Notes under the pieces: generated by a model
What the model was told of the DNA's origin: nothing
The model's database searches: none
The model's input: only the letters and a program-made list of their open reading frames with translations
Origin: Spodoptera frugiperda
Taxonomy: Eukaryota; Arthropoda; Insecta; Lepidoptera; Noctuidae
Length of the DNA: 64,000 nucleotides
NCBI RefSeq assembly: GCF_023101765.2
Contig: NC_064215.1
Location: 4,960,001 to 5,024,000, forward strand
Direction: 5' to 3'
Part shown: piece after piece, positions 25,950-39,000 of the stretch
How positions within the stretch are numbered: the stretch's first letter is position 1
Layout of the letters: every line of letters starts with the position of its first letter
Made by a program: the position numbers and the translations under genes

Positions 25950-26119
25950 TTATAGCTTGCTTCTGCCAGCGGGTTCGTTCCCATTACCAGGATACAATGT
26001 AGCCTAGTTGTGTTATTCCAGACTACATAATCTATCTGCGTTCTGTGTGCTATCGTTGTTTCTGTTAAGTAGTGACAAATATCCTTACAAACTTACACTT
26101 TTCAGTTATCAGTAGGATA
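25950..26119 (+). mobile_element. RTE-like tail repeat, copy 2
   Basis: Starts TATAGCTTGCTTCTGCCAGC, then ATACAATGTAGCCTAGTTGT, TTATTCCAGACTACATAATC and ATCCTTACAAACTTACACTT, ending ATCAGTAGGAT. It is the same kind of element as the copy 0.5 kb upstream but from a different subfamily, in the same orientation. Confidence 0.6.
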
Positions 26120-26245
26120 TGTCTATGTCACACGATTCTTCTTTTTAATTTCTATTTCCAAGTTTTCTAGTCGGGCCAGCGCTTATGTTTTCATATGAAA
26201 ACTAAATCTTATCTGTGAAACGGGTACAGATTTGAAATGACATCT

Positions 26246-26367
26246 AACTGCCGTACTCAGAGTCATTTAATGGTTACTTAACCCAGTCCTTAGTAATTGT
26301 TTTAGGAACAAAATCGTTACTAAGAAATAGTTTAAGTGATCATTAAATGACTCTGAGTGCGGCAGTT
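26246..26367. repeat. Foldback element, 122 bp
   Basis: The left arm AACTGCCGTACTCAGAGTCA, then TTTAATGGTTACTTAA, pairs with the right arm TTAAGTGATCATTAAATGAC, then TCTGAGTGCGGCAGTT. The arms are about 36 bp with few mismatches. A shorter inner inverted repeat (CTTAGTAA ... TTACTAAG) extends the fold. It is probably a small MITE. As RNA it would make a long hairpin. Confidence 0.75.
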
Positions 26368-27116
26368 TGTTTTTCTTGTATTACATTCACTGTTCATTAC
26401 AGGTTTTGTGGTAGTACAGCATTCTGTTTATTAAGGAGATATTTTGTGGTTTAATTGACTTTAAGGCAATGGAACTATAGGGCTATTGCTGTACCTACAT
26501 AATGTTTTAAGATGGTTATTTTTCCGATAGGAATGGTGCTGTTGAGAACCAATTACGGTCGATGGTGCAGCCGGCGATGGAGCACGCCTGTGTATAAGCA
26601 ACATAATCACTTGGGACTTAAAGACACTTAGATTTTGCCTTCTTGGATGAACAGACTCTGGAAAGGAAAGAATTGTACTTTATGAAAGCAAACATACCTT
26701 ACCTAAGTGTTGTTCAACACTTTTTGCGATTGCAATCTGAACCTTACTGTGGCAGAATTAAGTGTCAATAGACGAAGATTGTTAAAAAATTGAAATCATT
26801 GGTGACATATGACACTGTACACAAGAGGAAGTGGTGTCGGTGGTACATATCTACGACCAGGTTTATTAACGACCCAGCCGGGCCCCGTTTATCGGTCCCG
26901 TTCCATTTAAATACACTCGATAAGGAAAACTTTTGTTACGAGGTAAAATCACATTCCGTTGGTACACGCGGCGGTCGGATAGTAACGGAATATTTTTTAA
27001 ACCAAGGAGATGGATGTGGGAATAGTTTACCTAAAGTACCTATAGCCATAGATACTGAGTACAGCATCTCAATATTCAGTAAATTGATGTTTCTATAACA
27101 TCAAAATCTAAGTATA

Positions 27117-27411
27117 CTTTTCCACCAGTGATGTCCTATGTAGCTATGCTACGACGATGTAATAGCTCAGCTGTGAAGCTATGTGACCGTTTCCACTGAT
27201 ACTAAGCTATGTGGCTGTGCGAAGAAGATGCGCAGGTCGAGTATGCGATGTATCAATAGTAAGGAAGCCATCCATAGCACGCATCTTTCCATATAAAAAA
27301 CATAGCTTAGTTGAGTCCGTTTCCACCAGTGTTATTTGCACCAATGAATTTGATTGGTGGAAGCCAAACGCATCTACAGCAACGTAACATAGCACATCTC
27401 TGGTGGAAAAG
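27117..27411. mobile_element. MITE with 18-bp terminal inverted repeats, copy 1
   Basis: Left end CTTTTCCACCAGTGATGT; the right end read in reverse complement is CTTTTCCACCAGAGATGT, so 17 of 18 bases match. The element is 295 bp and has no coding frame. Inside are repeated CTATGTGGCTGTG and CATAGCTTAG words, themselves partly inverted. I saw no clear target-site duplication. The interior matches a second copy at 5.85-6.17 kb. Confidence 0.75.
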
Positions 27412-27419
27412 CACCCTTA

Positions 27420-29700
27420 ATATCATAAAAGTGTTGACAATACGCTCACACCCTTCCTTAAGGTTATACGTGTGGATAAAGTAAGAAGAATAATAATCAT
27501 CTGCCCCTCTCACACTATGGAAGAGCGTCGGTGTCATCTGCACCATATAAAGTCCTGAGACATGATAGTGGAAAGGAGGTTGGGAAAAAGGGAAGAAAGT
27601 CTTCAAATAATACAACAAACGGACACTGCATTTTGTATAATATAAAAAATAATAAAAGTAATCTTAAGTAACAATGTAGTCTGAACTAAAAATTGTGCTA
27701 TTGTGACAGGTAACTCAAACAAGTTAGATGAATAAATGCAAAATAAACACTTTGAACTCTCATTACAACTACATAAACTTTGGAAGCATGTAAAATAAAT
27801 TCGCTTAAATAAATATATTTCATCAAATAAACATAATTTTATTATAGTATTTTTGGAAATTTTAATGATTATTCTACGTGTGTATCGAGTGATGTGAACT
27901 TTTGAGAATATGAGAAAAATAATGTATTTTGATACATTTTTATACTGAGCTACCATTTTAATAAATATTATCATATTGCAATAGAAATAGCATGCGAATG
28001 TAAAACGTATATAGTAGAATATATAAGTTTAACATATAAATCAGAAGCTCACATCACTTACAACTATTATTACTATAATTCATGAATGTTCTCAAATACT
28101 AAGGCTATTTGATTCCTTATAAAATGTTCATATTGTCTTTTATTTATTCTAGTTAAATATAAGAATAAGGCCTGTGTTTGTTCACGCAAACTTCTCGTAG
28201 GTACTCAATAGTCTAACAAAGTGCGTAGAGGTATAGAATATTAAGAATGCAACTTTCGAAGAAACAGACATAGACATGGTTGAACAGTAATTATTGAGTT
28301 CTGTGAACAGTAGAAAGGTCTGTCACAGTTATTTTGAACAGTGAAATCATTGATTTAATTGACTTAACTGGGAACATGCATATGTATGCCTCCGCGTACT
28401 GCGCTTGCGACTGACAAGCACAGGCCTTAAAATGTCGGCTTAAAATCAATAAAATACTCCTGAACGTTGATGTCGGAGTAAAATCTCACTAAAAGGAAAA
28501 TAATAAACTAACAAATACAGCGACAACAACATCCAGGGCGCAGGAACAGGTGGAATTCGTAACTACGCAATAAGATCTACACTAACCAAAGCTACCAGAA
28601 TACCACAAATATCTTACAGATACATATCTTATTAAGACAATACTTTTTATACATAAAAGATTAATATCATTTTTGGGATTATAATATTTGACCACCAGTT
28701 GTGGGATAAAGCTGACGTTCATTTACTACAATTCCTGGAGCTGCCAACGTTTGCATTGTCATTCGAAATGTGTCTTATTGACCAAAGTGTACAAAGGAAC
28801 ATAGTTTTTGTACTAAATTATTTTATGAGCAACACGATCTGATTGTTTTTGAAATATTCGACTATTTTCAGAAATATACTAATAATTTTCACTATCTGTC
28901 TGTGGGGCAATACAGATACTGCGCTTGATAAGTAAATAGTCGTATGCAATTTGACACGTGTGTGAGTAAAACAATTCATTTCGATTGGTCAACTTCGGGA
29001 TGGAACCGCGTCAACTACGCGCTACTAGCACTTCAGTTATCTTACACTTTACATATTTACAACGAATTCCACCTTCAAGATTATAAATAATTTGGCTGCG
29101 GAACTCCGCATAGTAAACAACTATCGTCCTATTTCATAGATCAAGTTACATGGATTACTATTGATGCTATTATACGACTTGGCAATGCAATGGAGATGAA
29201 ACATGTTTCATAAAAGTACCACAAACTTAGTCTGATCTAGAAGTGACCGAACTCAAGTTACGCGATAATCCACATTAACAAACATTACTCGATATAGCTA
29301 AACTTATGAACGTTTTACTAAGCTCTGCAGTGGCCAGTAAGTATCTAGCTTAGAACTTCACTTACAATCAGTATAATGATGTATACAAATGATGATTTTG
29401 GATACAATTGACATTTACATCAATAGAACATTTACTTGGAGACTTTCCTTTCAATATACAAAGAGTAGATTATTAAGTATCATCGGCGTGTGTCCGCTGT
29501 GGCTACCTGTTGCGAGCCAATTAGAGATCTGAATACAACCAATTACTTATAGAAAACGTATAAAATTTGAGACACGTACACTCTCGTGTGCCGTGCAACT
29601 ATTTCGAGCGATGGATTCTTAACCTTTTAATGACCGCCTAAAAAGTTGAGATCGCTTCATTATGCAATTGAATTATTGATAAATTCAGATTCCGAAACAA
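27420..29700. other. AT-rich gap downstream of the ZIP11 gene
   Basis: No gene recognised. The longest frame (27603-27974, minus, 123 codons) is Ile/Phe/Tyr-rich from AT composition and shows no family motif. This stretch may include alternative 3' ends of the ZIP11-like transcript. Confidence 0.5.
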
Positions 29701-29703
29701 TAT

Positions 29704-29709
29704 TTTATT
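29704..29709 (-). promoter_or_regulatory. Candidate polyadenylation signal AATAAA of the ZIP11-like gene
   Basis: This is the first AATAAA I see on the minus strand after the stop codon, about 250 bases downstream. It would give a short 3' UTR. A T/G-containing stretch follows. Other AATAAA or ATTAAA sites lie further on in this AT-rich sequence, so the choice is only the most economical one. Confidence 0.4.
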
Positions 29710-29954
29710 GTATGGAATATTTTGAAATTATAATATACTTTCTGTGAATATAATGTAAGTAGTATCAGTCAATAGGAAATTAAAAAGCCATTCCGATTGA
29801 TGTATCCAAAATCAAGACGGTGATGAGCACATTTGAATTTATACAAAAATATCTACATCTAACTTACAGGGGGTATCTCAGAGCGTTAATACTAGTCAGC
29901 ATTAAGTCGGCGTGTGTCGGGTGAAGGCACGGCGTGAGTGGCGGCGGGTGGAAC

Positions 29955-30033
29955 TTACCCGAGCCCCACGTCCAAGCACATCATCACCACGAAGCCGATG
30001 ATGCAGCCCCATGTCGCCAGCTTGCCATTACCA
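29955..30033 (-). CDS. SLC39A11: ZIP11 terminal coding exon: TM8 and stop
   Basis: 79 nt: T completing Ser, 25 codons and TAA at 29957-29955. The acceptor is GTTCGCAG. The peptide GNGKLATWGCIIGFVVMMCL continues DVGLG and stops. This is the last membrane helix, and the family normally ends at exactly this point, which fixes the stop. The stop overlaps a splice-donor consensus (CTCGG|GTAAGT), so some transcripts could splice there and gain another C-terminus; no downstream exon was recognised. Confidence 0.95.
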
Positions 30034-33000
30034 CTGCGAACAAAACAAAATATTTTCATACATCTTCATAAAACACTGAGTAGGTAGGTATACGCTATAA
30101 CAAAAAAAGTAATTGTCCACTAATCAGAAGAATTCTATCACCAATTTCAATCAAATATTCTAAGTAGAGTTGAAGTAATTTTTACAATGTCTACGTTACT
30201 GAAAGAGCATAGGACTGAAGTTCAAGTACAAGATTGTTCCAAGTAAGGCAAAACGCAGTTATAATAAAATTATGAACAGTTTAAATTAGTCATTGCTGAT
30301 AAAATTTCCACACACGCATTTCTACTTCTAGATTTGAGATTACCAAAACGTGAAGGATCGTTAGTGTTGTTTCGGACAGCCGGAAACTTATATTACAATG
30401 TAAACGGACACATCATAAACACATTAAAATGTATGTCTCGTGTTAAGGAGGCAGTAATACGTTACTGACGCACTTTGACTGTGATATACATAATGGTATG
30501 TACATAATAACATATAGGGGTCCGTTATAAAATGCTGTCGTCATACAATGCCGGCCATTGAGAAATAACGAGTAAACGATATTTGAATATCAAATAGGTA
30601 GCAAAATTACGATATCGGAAAGACCGCCGATGGCGCTTGCGTCTCACGCACTCGGCTTACTGAGCCTGCCGGCCGGAATACACTAACTGGAATTACAGGC
30701 CATTACATTAAAACGATTCCTAGTACTTCGGTACATACCACGTTGTGTACATACACAATTTTATTGGTAAACTGATCGTTCTTTATAATCTTTGCCACCG
30801 CGGCTTGTTAATAATCCAGTAACGAATAATGTTATACATGCCCAACTTTAATATTCACAAGTTTCTTAAGTATCACGGAATACAAATTTCCCAATCGAAA
30901 TAGATTGATTTAGTAAGAAACTGAGGTAGGTACTTTATGCAAAACTTAAGAAGTGTGCGTGATGTAACTCGGTAGATATACGTAATTCAATCATTTCTTT
31001 TATGTCTACATCTAGCGGCGTATTCAAGTGAGCGTTGTTTGTTGATGCGCCTGCGCAGCCCATTCATTTTAATTCATAATATTCTGGTAGCGTCTGTTTA
31101 TCAATGTTTGTAGGTGACCTAATGCCGAGTATGAATATAAACAGCAGTTTAGGTAAGACGGGTAAATCCAGTTTCGGACATTATTCCTAATCGTATCCTT
31201 ACCCAATCGGGAATACGATGTGATAATACGTTGCAAGAGAATTGGCCAAGTGTATAGCAAATTCAAGAGGTAGAGTATAGTTTAGACATCCGGCTCATAT
31301 CGACGTGTATCGTTGGAGTATTCCATGTTAACGAGTATGACAGGTCGGCGTATATTCTGGTCACGTGCCGTGGGGAACCCCGACTGGAGACACGACATGC
31401 ACCTAAATACCGCTGCTGACATCACGCCCAAAAACCGAGGAATTTTCAAGACAAACTCGAAGCTGACGTGAAAACTAATCGAGTATTATCAACGGAATGT
31501 ATCTAGCTATTCAATAATTACAGATTGTACGCACGTCTGCATACGCAATTAAGTTAATTGGTAGCAATGTTGAGTTGAACTCATCTGAAACGTCTCATTT
31601 TCCGAGTTCAGTCTTACAGCCGTTTGTAATTTGCTGTACACAATATAACATAGTATGTAGGTATAGCGAATTTAGTCGTTTAGAAATGTAGATAATTATG
31701 TTGGTGTTCCGTCAAATCTATTCTTGACTATTACTCTACTTAGAAGGTGAATGAATTAAAGAATTCATTAATAAAAGAAATCGACTGTATCTAATATACA
31801 TATTTGTTTACTAATTAATGCTTTCATTCAATTCCAATGTTTTCCTTAAATGTAACCCCAACAAGTTATGCGGTGATCCGGCAGCGATCAGATAATGCTT
31901 TGTGAGGGGTTATGCTGGTGCACGGGGTATATGCGGCGCAATGTCTGGAGGTAGGTCAGGGAGTGTCGGCCGGCGGCGCACTGGATTCCCAGACAGTGAC
32001 GTCAGCGCATAGACAAACTAGAGCGTCGTCACCGTCTTTATCCCAGCAACAAACGCGTTATTTCTTATATTTATTGTTATTGACAGTGGCGAGACGGTGA
32101 CAAGCCCACGCATGGCGCGGCGCACAGATTTTACTTCATAACACGCGAGGCTGCGCCGCGCCGCCCTGCGTGCGCGCCGCCCGCCCGCCGCCGCCCGCTG
32201 CAAATAGACGCGCCGCGCCGACCACCACCGCAGGCGACCTCTATCCTCATTACCACATTACGTATACACGACATATTGAGGAAGTTCACTTCTTGTAGAA
32301 TTGAATAATAAGCGTAGGATGAAATCCAAGTGCTGACTTTCAGTAGCTACATTTACAGAAAAACAATAAAAAAGAAAAGGGGCACTCTTTACTTCACAAA
32401 ATAATTCATATCTTAGAGATCAGTAGAAAGTGGTGTACTATGATTCTGTTAAAGCGCACAGCTTTTACCCCTTTCATGGTTATTGTTCGCCATTTCAGAA
32501 ATATTATAACGGGCCAACTTTACAGCACAACTTTAGTTCTAATTTAGTAACTATACAATGTGTTCAGGAAATAGCATGACATTTCGAAGACGATGGTAGC
32601 TTGAGTCATAAATAACTAAAATGGTAAACTATATTTCATACCTAAAAAGTAAAAAAAAACTAATACATGTCAGTCATTCAATTCTTGTGATAGGTACTGT
32701 GGAATGTCGGTGAGTGACTAGTTCTAATGTCCTGTTTAGTTACAGACGAAGAAAATCTGATCAAGTGATTATAACTCATTCATTACAAACTGTATTCCGG
32801 TAAACTAATAGTATTTTTTAAGAACGGAAAATCATCCAATGGCTTCTCCCACCTTGGGCGAGGCGAGGGAGTGCCAAACTCTTATTTACTAAAAACTACC
32901 CCGTTCCTACTCCTGCCTTTCGAGCCGGAGTAACGGTTACCCGCTAGGCAGTCTTCAGCAAAATTAATAGTCTAATTGATTATTTTCTAGGTGAAATGTA

Positions 33001-36000
33001 TCATAGTATGTGCCAGTTAAAATAATACAAACTCAATCAGACAACGTGAAACAGAGCTTTAATGGGAAAGCTCGGGAACATCCATTGCGCACACAGCACA
33101 GAACTTTTTTCTTTCGAAAATCTTATGTAGTGCTTAGCGCATCCACTGTATAAGTGATGTCGTATATGCCTACTTAGAAAACAAATTACATCCTAACTTA
33201 TAGTTAAGCCACCCCTTTTGATGGTATATACTAACTTACTACATTAAATACTGCGCAAAATTCCCACAACTGAAGCGATCTACATTGAAATGCATAAAAC
33301 AAATTGGAATTACGAAAAATTGGGTCGTCTGGCGTTAAAGTCGTAATTTAATTTTATTATGTGGAGTAACAAATAGTGGGACATGTTGGTAGGTAATAAA
33401 CGTCGGGCTATGTTGTCGCGCTACGGGTTCGCGTCCGGGGTGTTAGACGGCGCGCCGCTATTTCGGGCTGGGTATTTGCGTCGCGACGCCCGACGCCGCG
33501 CGCCTACACTTCACGTGCTGTGCTATGCAAAACGCTATTGTCTCACTTGCTATTATTGCATACACTGCAAACTGTATTCACATACACACGGTTCATCCAA
33601 ATCGAATGAAAATAAATAGAAAGCTCTGACTCACTAAAAGCTTTTCCCACTTTTCTTTACTTTTCCGAGCTTCTTTACCACATTCATTTCCAAACATTAA
33701 TTTCATGAGCTTTCACCAATATTAGAAACATTTCGATTCTTAATTGAACATGTTAAATGTTATAAAAGCTCTGTACGATATCTTCTAATAGACTAAAATC
33801 AAGTTCTAAGCAATGTAAAAGCTCTCTGGTAAAACATAATTAGAGGAAGTAAAAGCCAGTAAGAGGCAATAAAAAAATCGTATACGTGCCGTAAATATGT
33901 TTTGGTCAAAATATTCTCAGACGATAAGAGCCACGGAAGAGCACTCGTGGTAAGCAAACAGTTGTCATATTCTATGATAATGCTAATCAGGCTAAGAGAT
34001 GCGCGCGCGTGCTTCACGAGGGAGTGTCAGGTGCTGCGTGCGCGCACGCTCTGTACACACTTGTTTATTATTTATTTCCGTTATTGGTAATTTCGTCTAT
34101 TGCATTCTAGTGGCTGGTCAGTTTTGAACTCTTTTAATTTAAAATTAAAGGAAACAATTGTTTAATTCAAATTCTGATATTGTATTGTATATCGATTACT
34201 GAGTTTAACTGAATTGATTATGGTATTTTTCTGCAAACCACATATTTTCACTGCCAATGCCTAATCTTTGCTAAGAGGCTAATGATAATCCCCACCGATA
34301 ACGATTAAAATTCACACAAAATCATATTTCTAAACAGAAGAAATGTTTCAATTATGAACGAATACTGAAGAATAACACCTACGCCATAACATGTAGGGAG
34401 ACACAGCAATATTTTATATTTGATAAACGTTCCCACACGCACCGACAGTCAGATGAAAGTCGTGAGAACTGTTGAAAGCTTCTACGAAAATATCCTTTCA
34501 TCATTCCTGTACGTATCTTACAGTTATATTGGTAAATTGTTCGTCTAGACGTCCAGACAGCGCAGACTGCAGACACAATAAGTCGCTCGACAACAGCTTG
34601 TTCATTTAAATCACCAGACTTTATCGAAAGTCCATTGATGTATCTGTCATTCAAATGTCGCGACAATTTTGTCGCACAGAAGTAAACAATTCAACGGCTG
34701 ACGCGTATTGTTATTGTTAGTAAAGAAAACAATTGTTGGTGTCCGCTTCCGAGTCAAACTGGTTGGATCAAACGTTCAGAAACATCGTTGTAAGCAGTTA
34801 CCACGCTTTCAAAGCTGCTGTTGCTTGGTCCCAGGACACGGAACAATTAGTCGATAACGGGCTCGACAGACAGGCTACTCCGGAAAGGAGTCGCAACCGG
34901 TCCGTAACAATAGTCCAGACGAACAACAATACTGTCGCTAAGGGGAAGCTTGTCCTTCGCTCTCACCCCAACGGACCTCTACATATTGACGGTTAACAAT
35001 CTATATCGGCCGAAATACTGACGTGAATCAGAACAATCAAACACAGACGACCCTCGTCAGTCCAATTATGTCAAGAGCCCGGAGATTTGATATACTATAG
35101 TTTCATATCTATATATAACGGTCCCTAATGTAATTCTTACTTATGTGTACCGTATGTACATTCGTTCTACGTCGTGTCCAACACGTGTCTGATTCATCTT
35201 TTCCAGATAGAGCTTTTGTTGGTACCGATTCACAGTAACCGTAGATAGTTTATATTTAATCCAATACAGAAGGAACACACGGTCTCCTTTAACATTTGTA
35301 AGCTGATAGTGGAAATTTCTAGAGGAAAATGATACAAAAAGGGTTCACGTAACTTGCAGAACCTGATGTTTAATGTATCATTTGAATGTATGATCTTACA
35401 TACACAATGTAATCATCCATTAGGAGTATATCGGTGGTCTCGATCTGAATATTTAAGTATGTGAAAAGCAACAAGCGTAATAAAAGGTGACATTATCCCT
35501 TAATACCAAAGATGGGGGCAGTCTTCACAGGGGTCACAACAAAGGGATATTCGTACACAGGAAGTTTTTGGGTCAGTTTCAAGGGCACTTCTTTGAAGTC
35601 GGCATCGTAAGGGGAGCTATAGAGTGTGTACGCAACAGCCCATTATCTGTGCTAATCAGTAGGAGCGAGAATTGAGGATCTAGTCTGGGAAAACATCTTT
35701 GATTTGGGTTTGAAAGACGTCTGGATGTCAATTTAATTGTGTGGGAGGTCATAAAAAGTTTAGTACATTAAGAGGTATATAATTCGTACTGGATTGGAAA
35801 GCTTGTTTTGTTGTTGTAGTTAGGTTTAGTTTAAGTAAGCATTTATGAACTAAATAAAATTACTTCATACTGAACTTGCTCCAGTGTAGCGTCACCACTC
35901 TTCCTGTATTTCAATTCCTAACTTTTACATTTTTTTGAATATTTTGAGGTATATTACACTGGGTACAAACTGGTACTGGTAGACGAGTAAGCTCTTTTCT

Positions 36001-39000
36001 TCTATTCATAATTAGAATTACTCTTAAGCACTTGTAAACTCCTCTTATGTTGCGGGTGTCCATGAGTGGTACGGATAGCTTGCTTGCTGTCTGCTTTGCT
36101 GTATTTAATTTAAAAAAAGTAGTACTCACGATGCATTTGCCTCTGGGATGATGTCATCGGCGACGACATAGATCATGGCACCAGCGGCGAAGGCCAGTGC
36201 GTAGGGGAGTGCGGGCTGGGCGGCAGCCACTGCCACGGCACCGAGCACGCCGAACACGGGCTCCACCATGCCGGACAACTGGCCGTACCTAGGACAAACA
36301 ATGAGAAAAATAAGGATACGTAATATTTCGGACATGTGAATTAAAGTAGTAACCCTGAGGTTTACCCTCATCATCATCATAAGTCGAGGAAAGGAAGGAA
36401 AATATAGTTTTGAAATGTTCTCGTCTTGAATAAAGATTCCACTTGTTGAACTTAATAATTGTGAGTGAATTTATGAATGTCAGTTTCTATAGTTATTAGA
36501 TTATTATTATTAGATTGTTATTACACTGTAGTATTCAGATTTCCATTCCATCAATGCACTATTGCAAATCTTACGACCTTCAATGAACAAAGCATGTACA
36601 AATTGTAGGGTTCAATTGCAAATATTTTCATTTTCTTAGTTGTCAGTGTTCGTTCCGCTAATCAACGTGAAACGTCACGGCTGGAAGCCGAAGCCTAGTT
36701 CTAACTGTATCAAACTAGGTGCAGCCAGTTAGAACCATCCCTAACATTAGGGCGGGTCCGGTTCGGATTGACATGACAACGGGAAATGAAAGGCCGCGAT
36801 GCGCGAAGCGGACTATGTCAACTACTCAACCTAAGACAAATTGTTATGCAGTTTGGATGCATTTTTTAGACTTAGAACAATACTTTTACTGTTATAAATG
36901 TGTATAGAAGAAAACAATTAACGATGTTATAAAAAAAATCCCGGTTTAAATTATTCATGTGTGCACTTTCGATCCCATCGGAAAATTCAGCTGATTATTA
37001 TCAGCTCAATTTTGCATCACATACGAGGTATATGCAATACAATCACACTTTATTTATGAATTCATCCTGGATCTATGTAAATCTTCGGGTAGCCACCTTT
37101 GCTATCGAGAGCACAGTCGTTAAGGCCACTTTACAGTACCAGTGAGATGAATAAATCTATCACGAGTTATGGGTAAAGACAACCTCTAAAGAATTCCACC
37201 CATTGAACGACTAGCGCTGCAAGGTGGCCGTGTCACGTTTCTTGTACGCTTTTCGAAGGAATAAATACGTTTTTATAGCTTCTACTAATGCAATCGTGTT
37301 GATAATACTTATATGACCACTTAAATCATGAATTCAATAAATTTGGCTAAAGCTTCAACACTCTCACATAGGTGTCCTGAAAAGCTTTCTACTACAAAAA
37401 GTTCCACTCACGTAAAGAGCTTTTATTAAGACGTCTTAATTTAAAAGATATTTACAGAATACGAACTTTTGAAGTCATTAGGAGATACATATGGCTAACC
37501 GGTAATAGCACTTTTCAGCTGAAAACACACACTTCAGCGTGTATCTAGGCAGGTTTTGTAATTCTGAGTACATACTTAACAAGTTCTGTTTGTTAATAAA
37601 GTGAAACATCATAGCTAGGGAGCCGGAACTTCAAAAGGGCCGTATTCAAAATACTGATCACGACGTCATGTATCAGTATGTTGTTAATTTTCACGTGTGC
37701 GGGTGGCGGGGTGGCAGGTAGCGGGGTGGAGGGGTAAAGGCAAGCGCGCGGTGCGATGCCGAAAGAGGCCGCTAACGAATTGTTTTGGTGAAAGTGCGGG
37801 CCAGTGCCGCGACCACATTCCGACGAACTGGTCGAGGAGCCGCTGCTGTGGGAAACGCCGCCAGGGCCACCCCACACGACGACCAGCCTATATCTGCCCG
37901 CCAGCGTAACCACCACACCGACCGGCGACCGCCTGCTTTGGAACCCGGCGACGCCCCAACTTCAGACTGACTCAACTATAAGCACGTGAACACTGAAACA
38001 CCTAGATTCAGCTACAACCGAATAATTGATCATGAATTCGAAACTTTCAAAGAAAAGCCGCCGCGACTGATAGAAAGTCGCTCCAAAAGAAATGTATGAA
38101 CATTTGAAAGTTCACTGGTTGTGTAAGGATGTGATAACACGCACATAGGGAACTTTAATTTGCATTAGATAACATGTAATGTAGTGGCAATACTAGGCGG
38201 AATGCGAGGGGAAACGAGTTTGATGAAATTGTGAGGTGCGGGGCGGGCGGCGAATGCGCTGCGGCGGCGCGGCGGGTGCGCGACGTGATGTTATGTTATC
38301 GCATGCATTATTCAGCGGGTGGCGAAAGCGGCAATTTGCGACAATATCCACTGATTCGCAGAATCGTCGACTGTTGAGCCGCCGACGAGCCATAAAACAG
38401 GATACCCGTCACTCAATAACTACGTTGAATTTAAATAAAAGCTCAAGAACTTATACATATCTACATTGTACATTTTTTGGAAATTGTCCATTGTTTATAA
38501 TGGTACTTGACAGAATTCTTAGAGTCGTCGGTAATATATTGCTTTACATAATAGCTTGACTATTAATATTCACAGTAAAGGTATAATGTTGATGATATAA
38601 TCAGTACAATAACTCGGGCCATTTACATTGTGTAAACGGGGTGGACTATGAAGAAGAATTGAAGAATATGTTACCTTCACAAAATTTGTGAAATATTACA
38701 TATTCTTTGAATATTGCAGTCTTGGCAAGTCTGAGTAGTTTAAAGATCTGCCAAAATTACATCTACAATGTCATGTAACAGATTTGGTACTGGTGTCCCT
38801 ACTTAGGCAATGGCGAAGTCATATTTGATGCGTTTTCTGCATAATTGAGAGTAGTTAACTGCTACGGAGGATTGTATACTTGATATCCAGTCACCATAAA
38901 GGTTATTAGGACTGCTTTCAATCATTTTAAGAGTATATTAGTCATAGCATGTGCGATGTCATCATTAAAGTTAAAACAGTGGTATCTGACGTATTCAGGA

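Larger units (their letters stand above)
30034..36129 (-). other. ZIP11 intron D-E (6.1 kb)
   Basis: GT/AG intron between exons D and E. It is AT-rich and holds a GC-dense patch near 31.9-32.2 kb, a SINE-like copy at 32.8 kb and a smaller GC patch near 33.4 kb. An open stretch at 34733-34996 (plus) has mixed composition but starts only at TTG and matches nothing I know. I see no named gene in it. Confidence 0.85.

Noticed and set aside
27603..27974. 123-codon minus-strand frame, Ile/Phe/Tyr-rich
   Set aside because: Considered as a degenerate membrane receptor. Its composition is that of AT-rich DNA, and no receptor motif or intron pattern is present.
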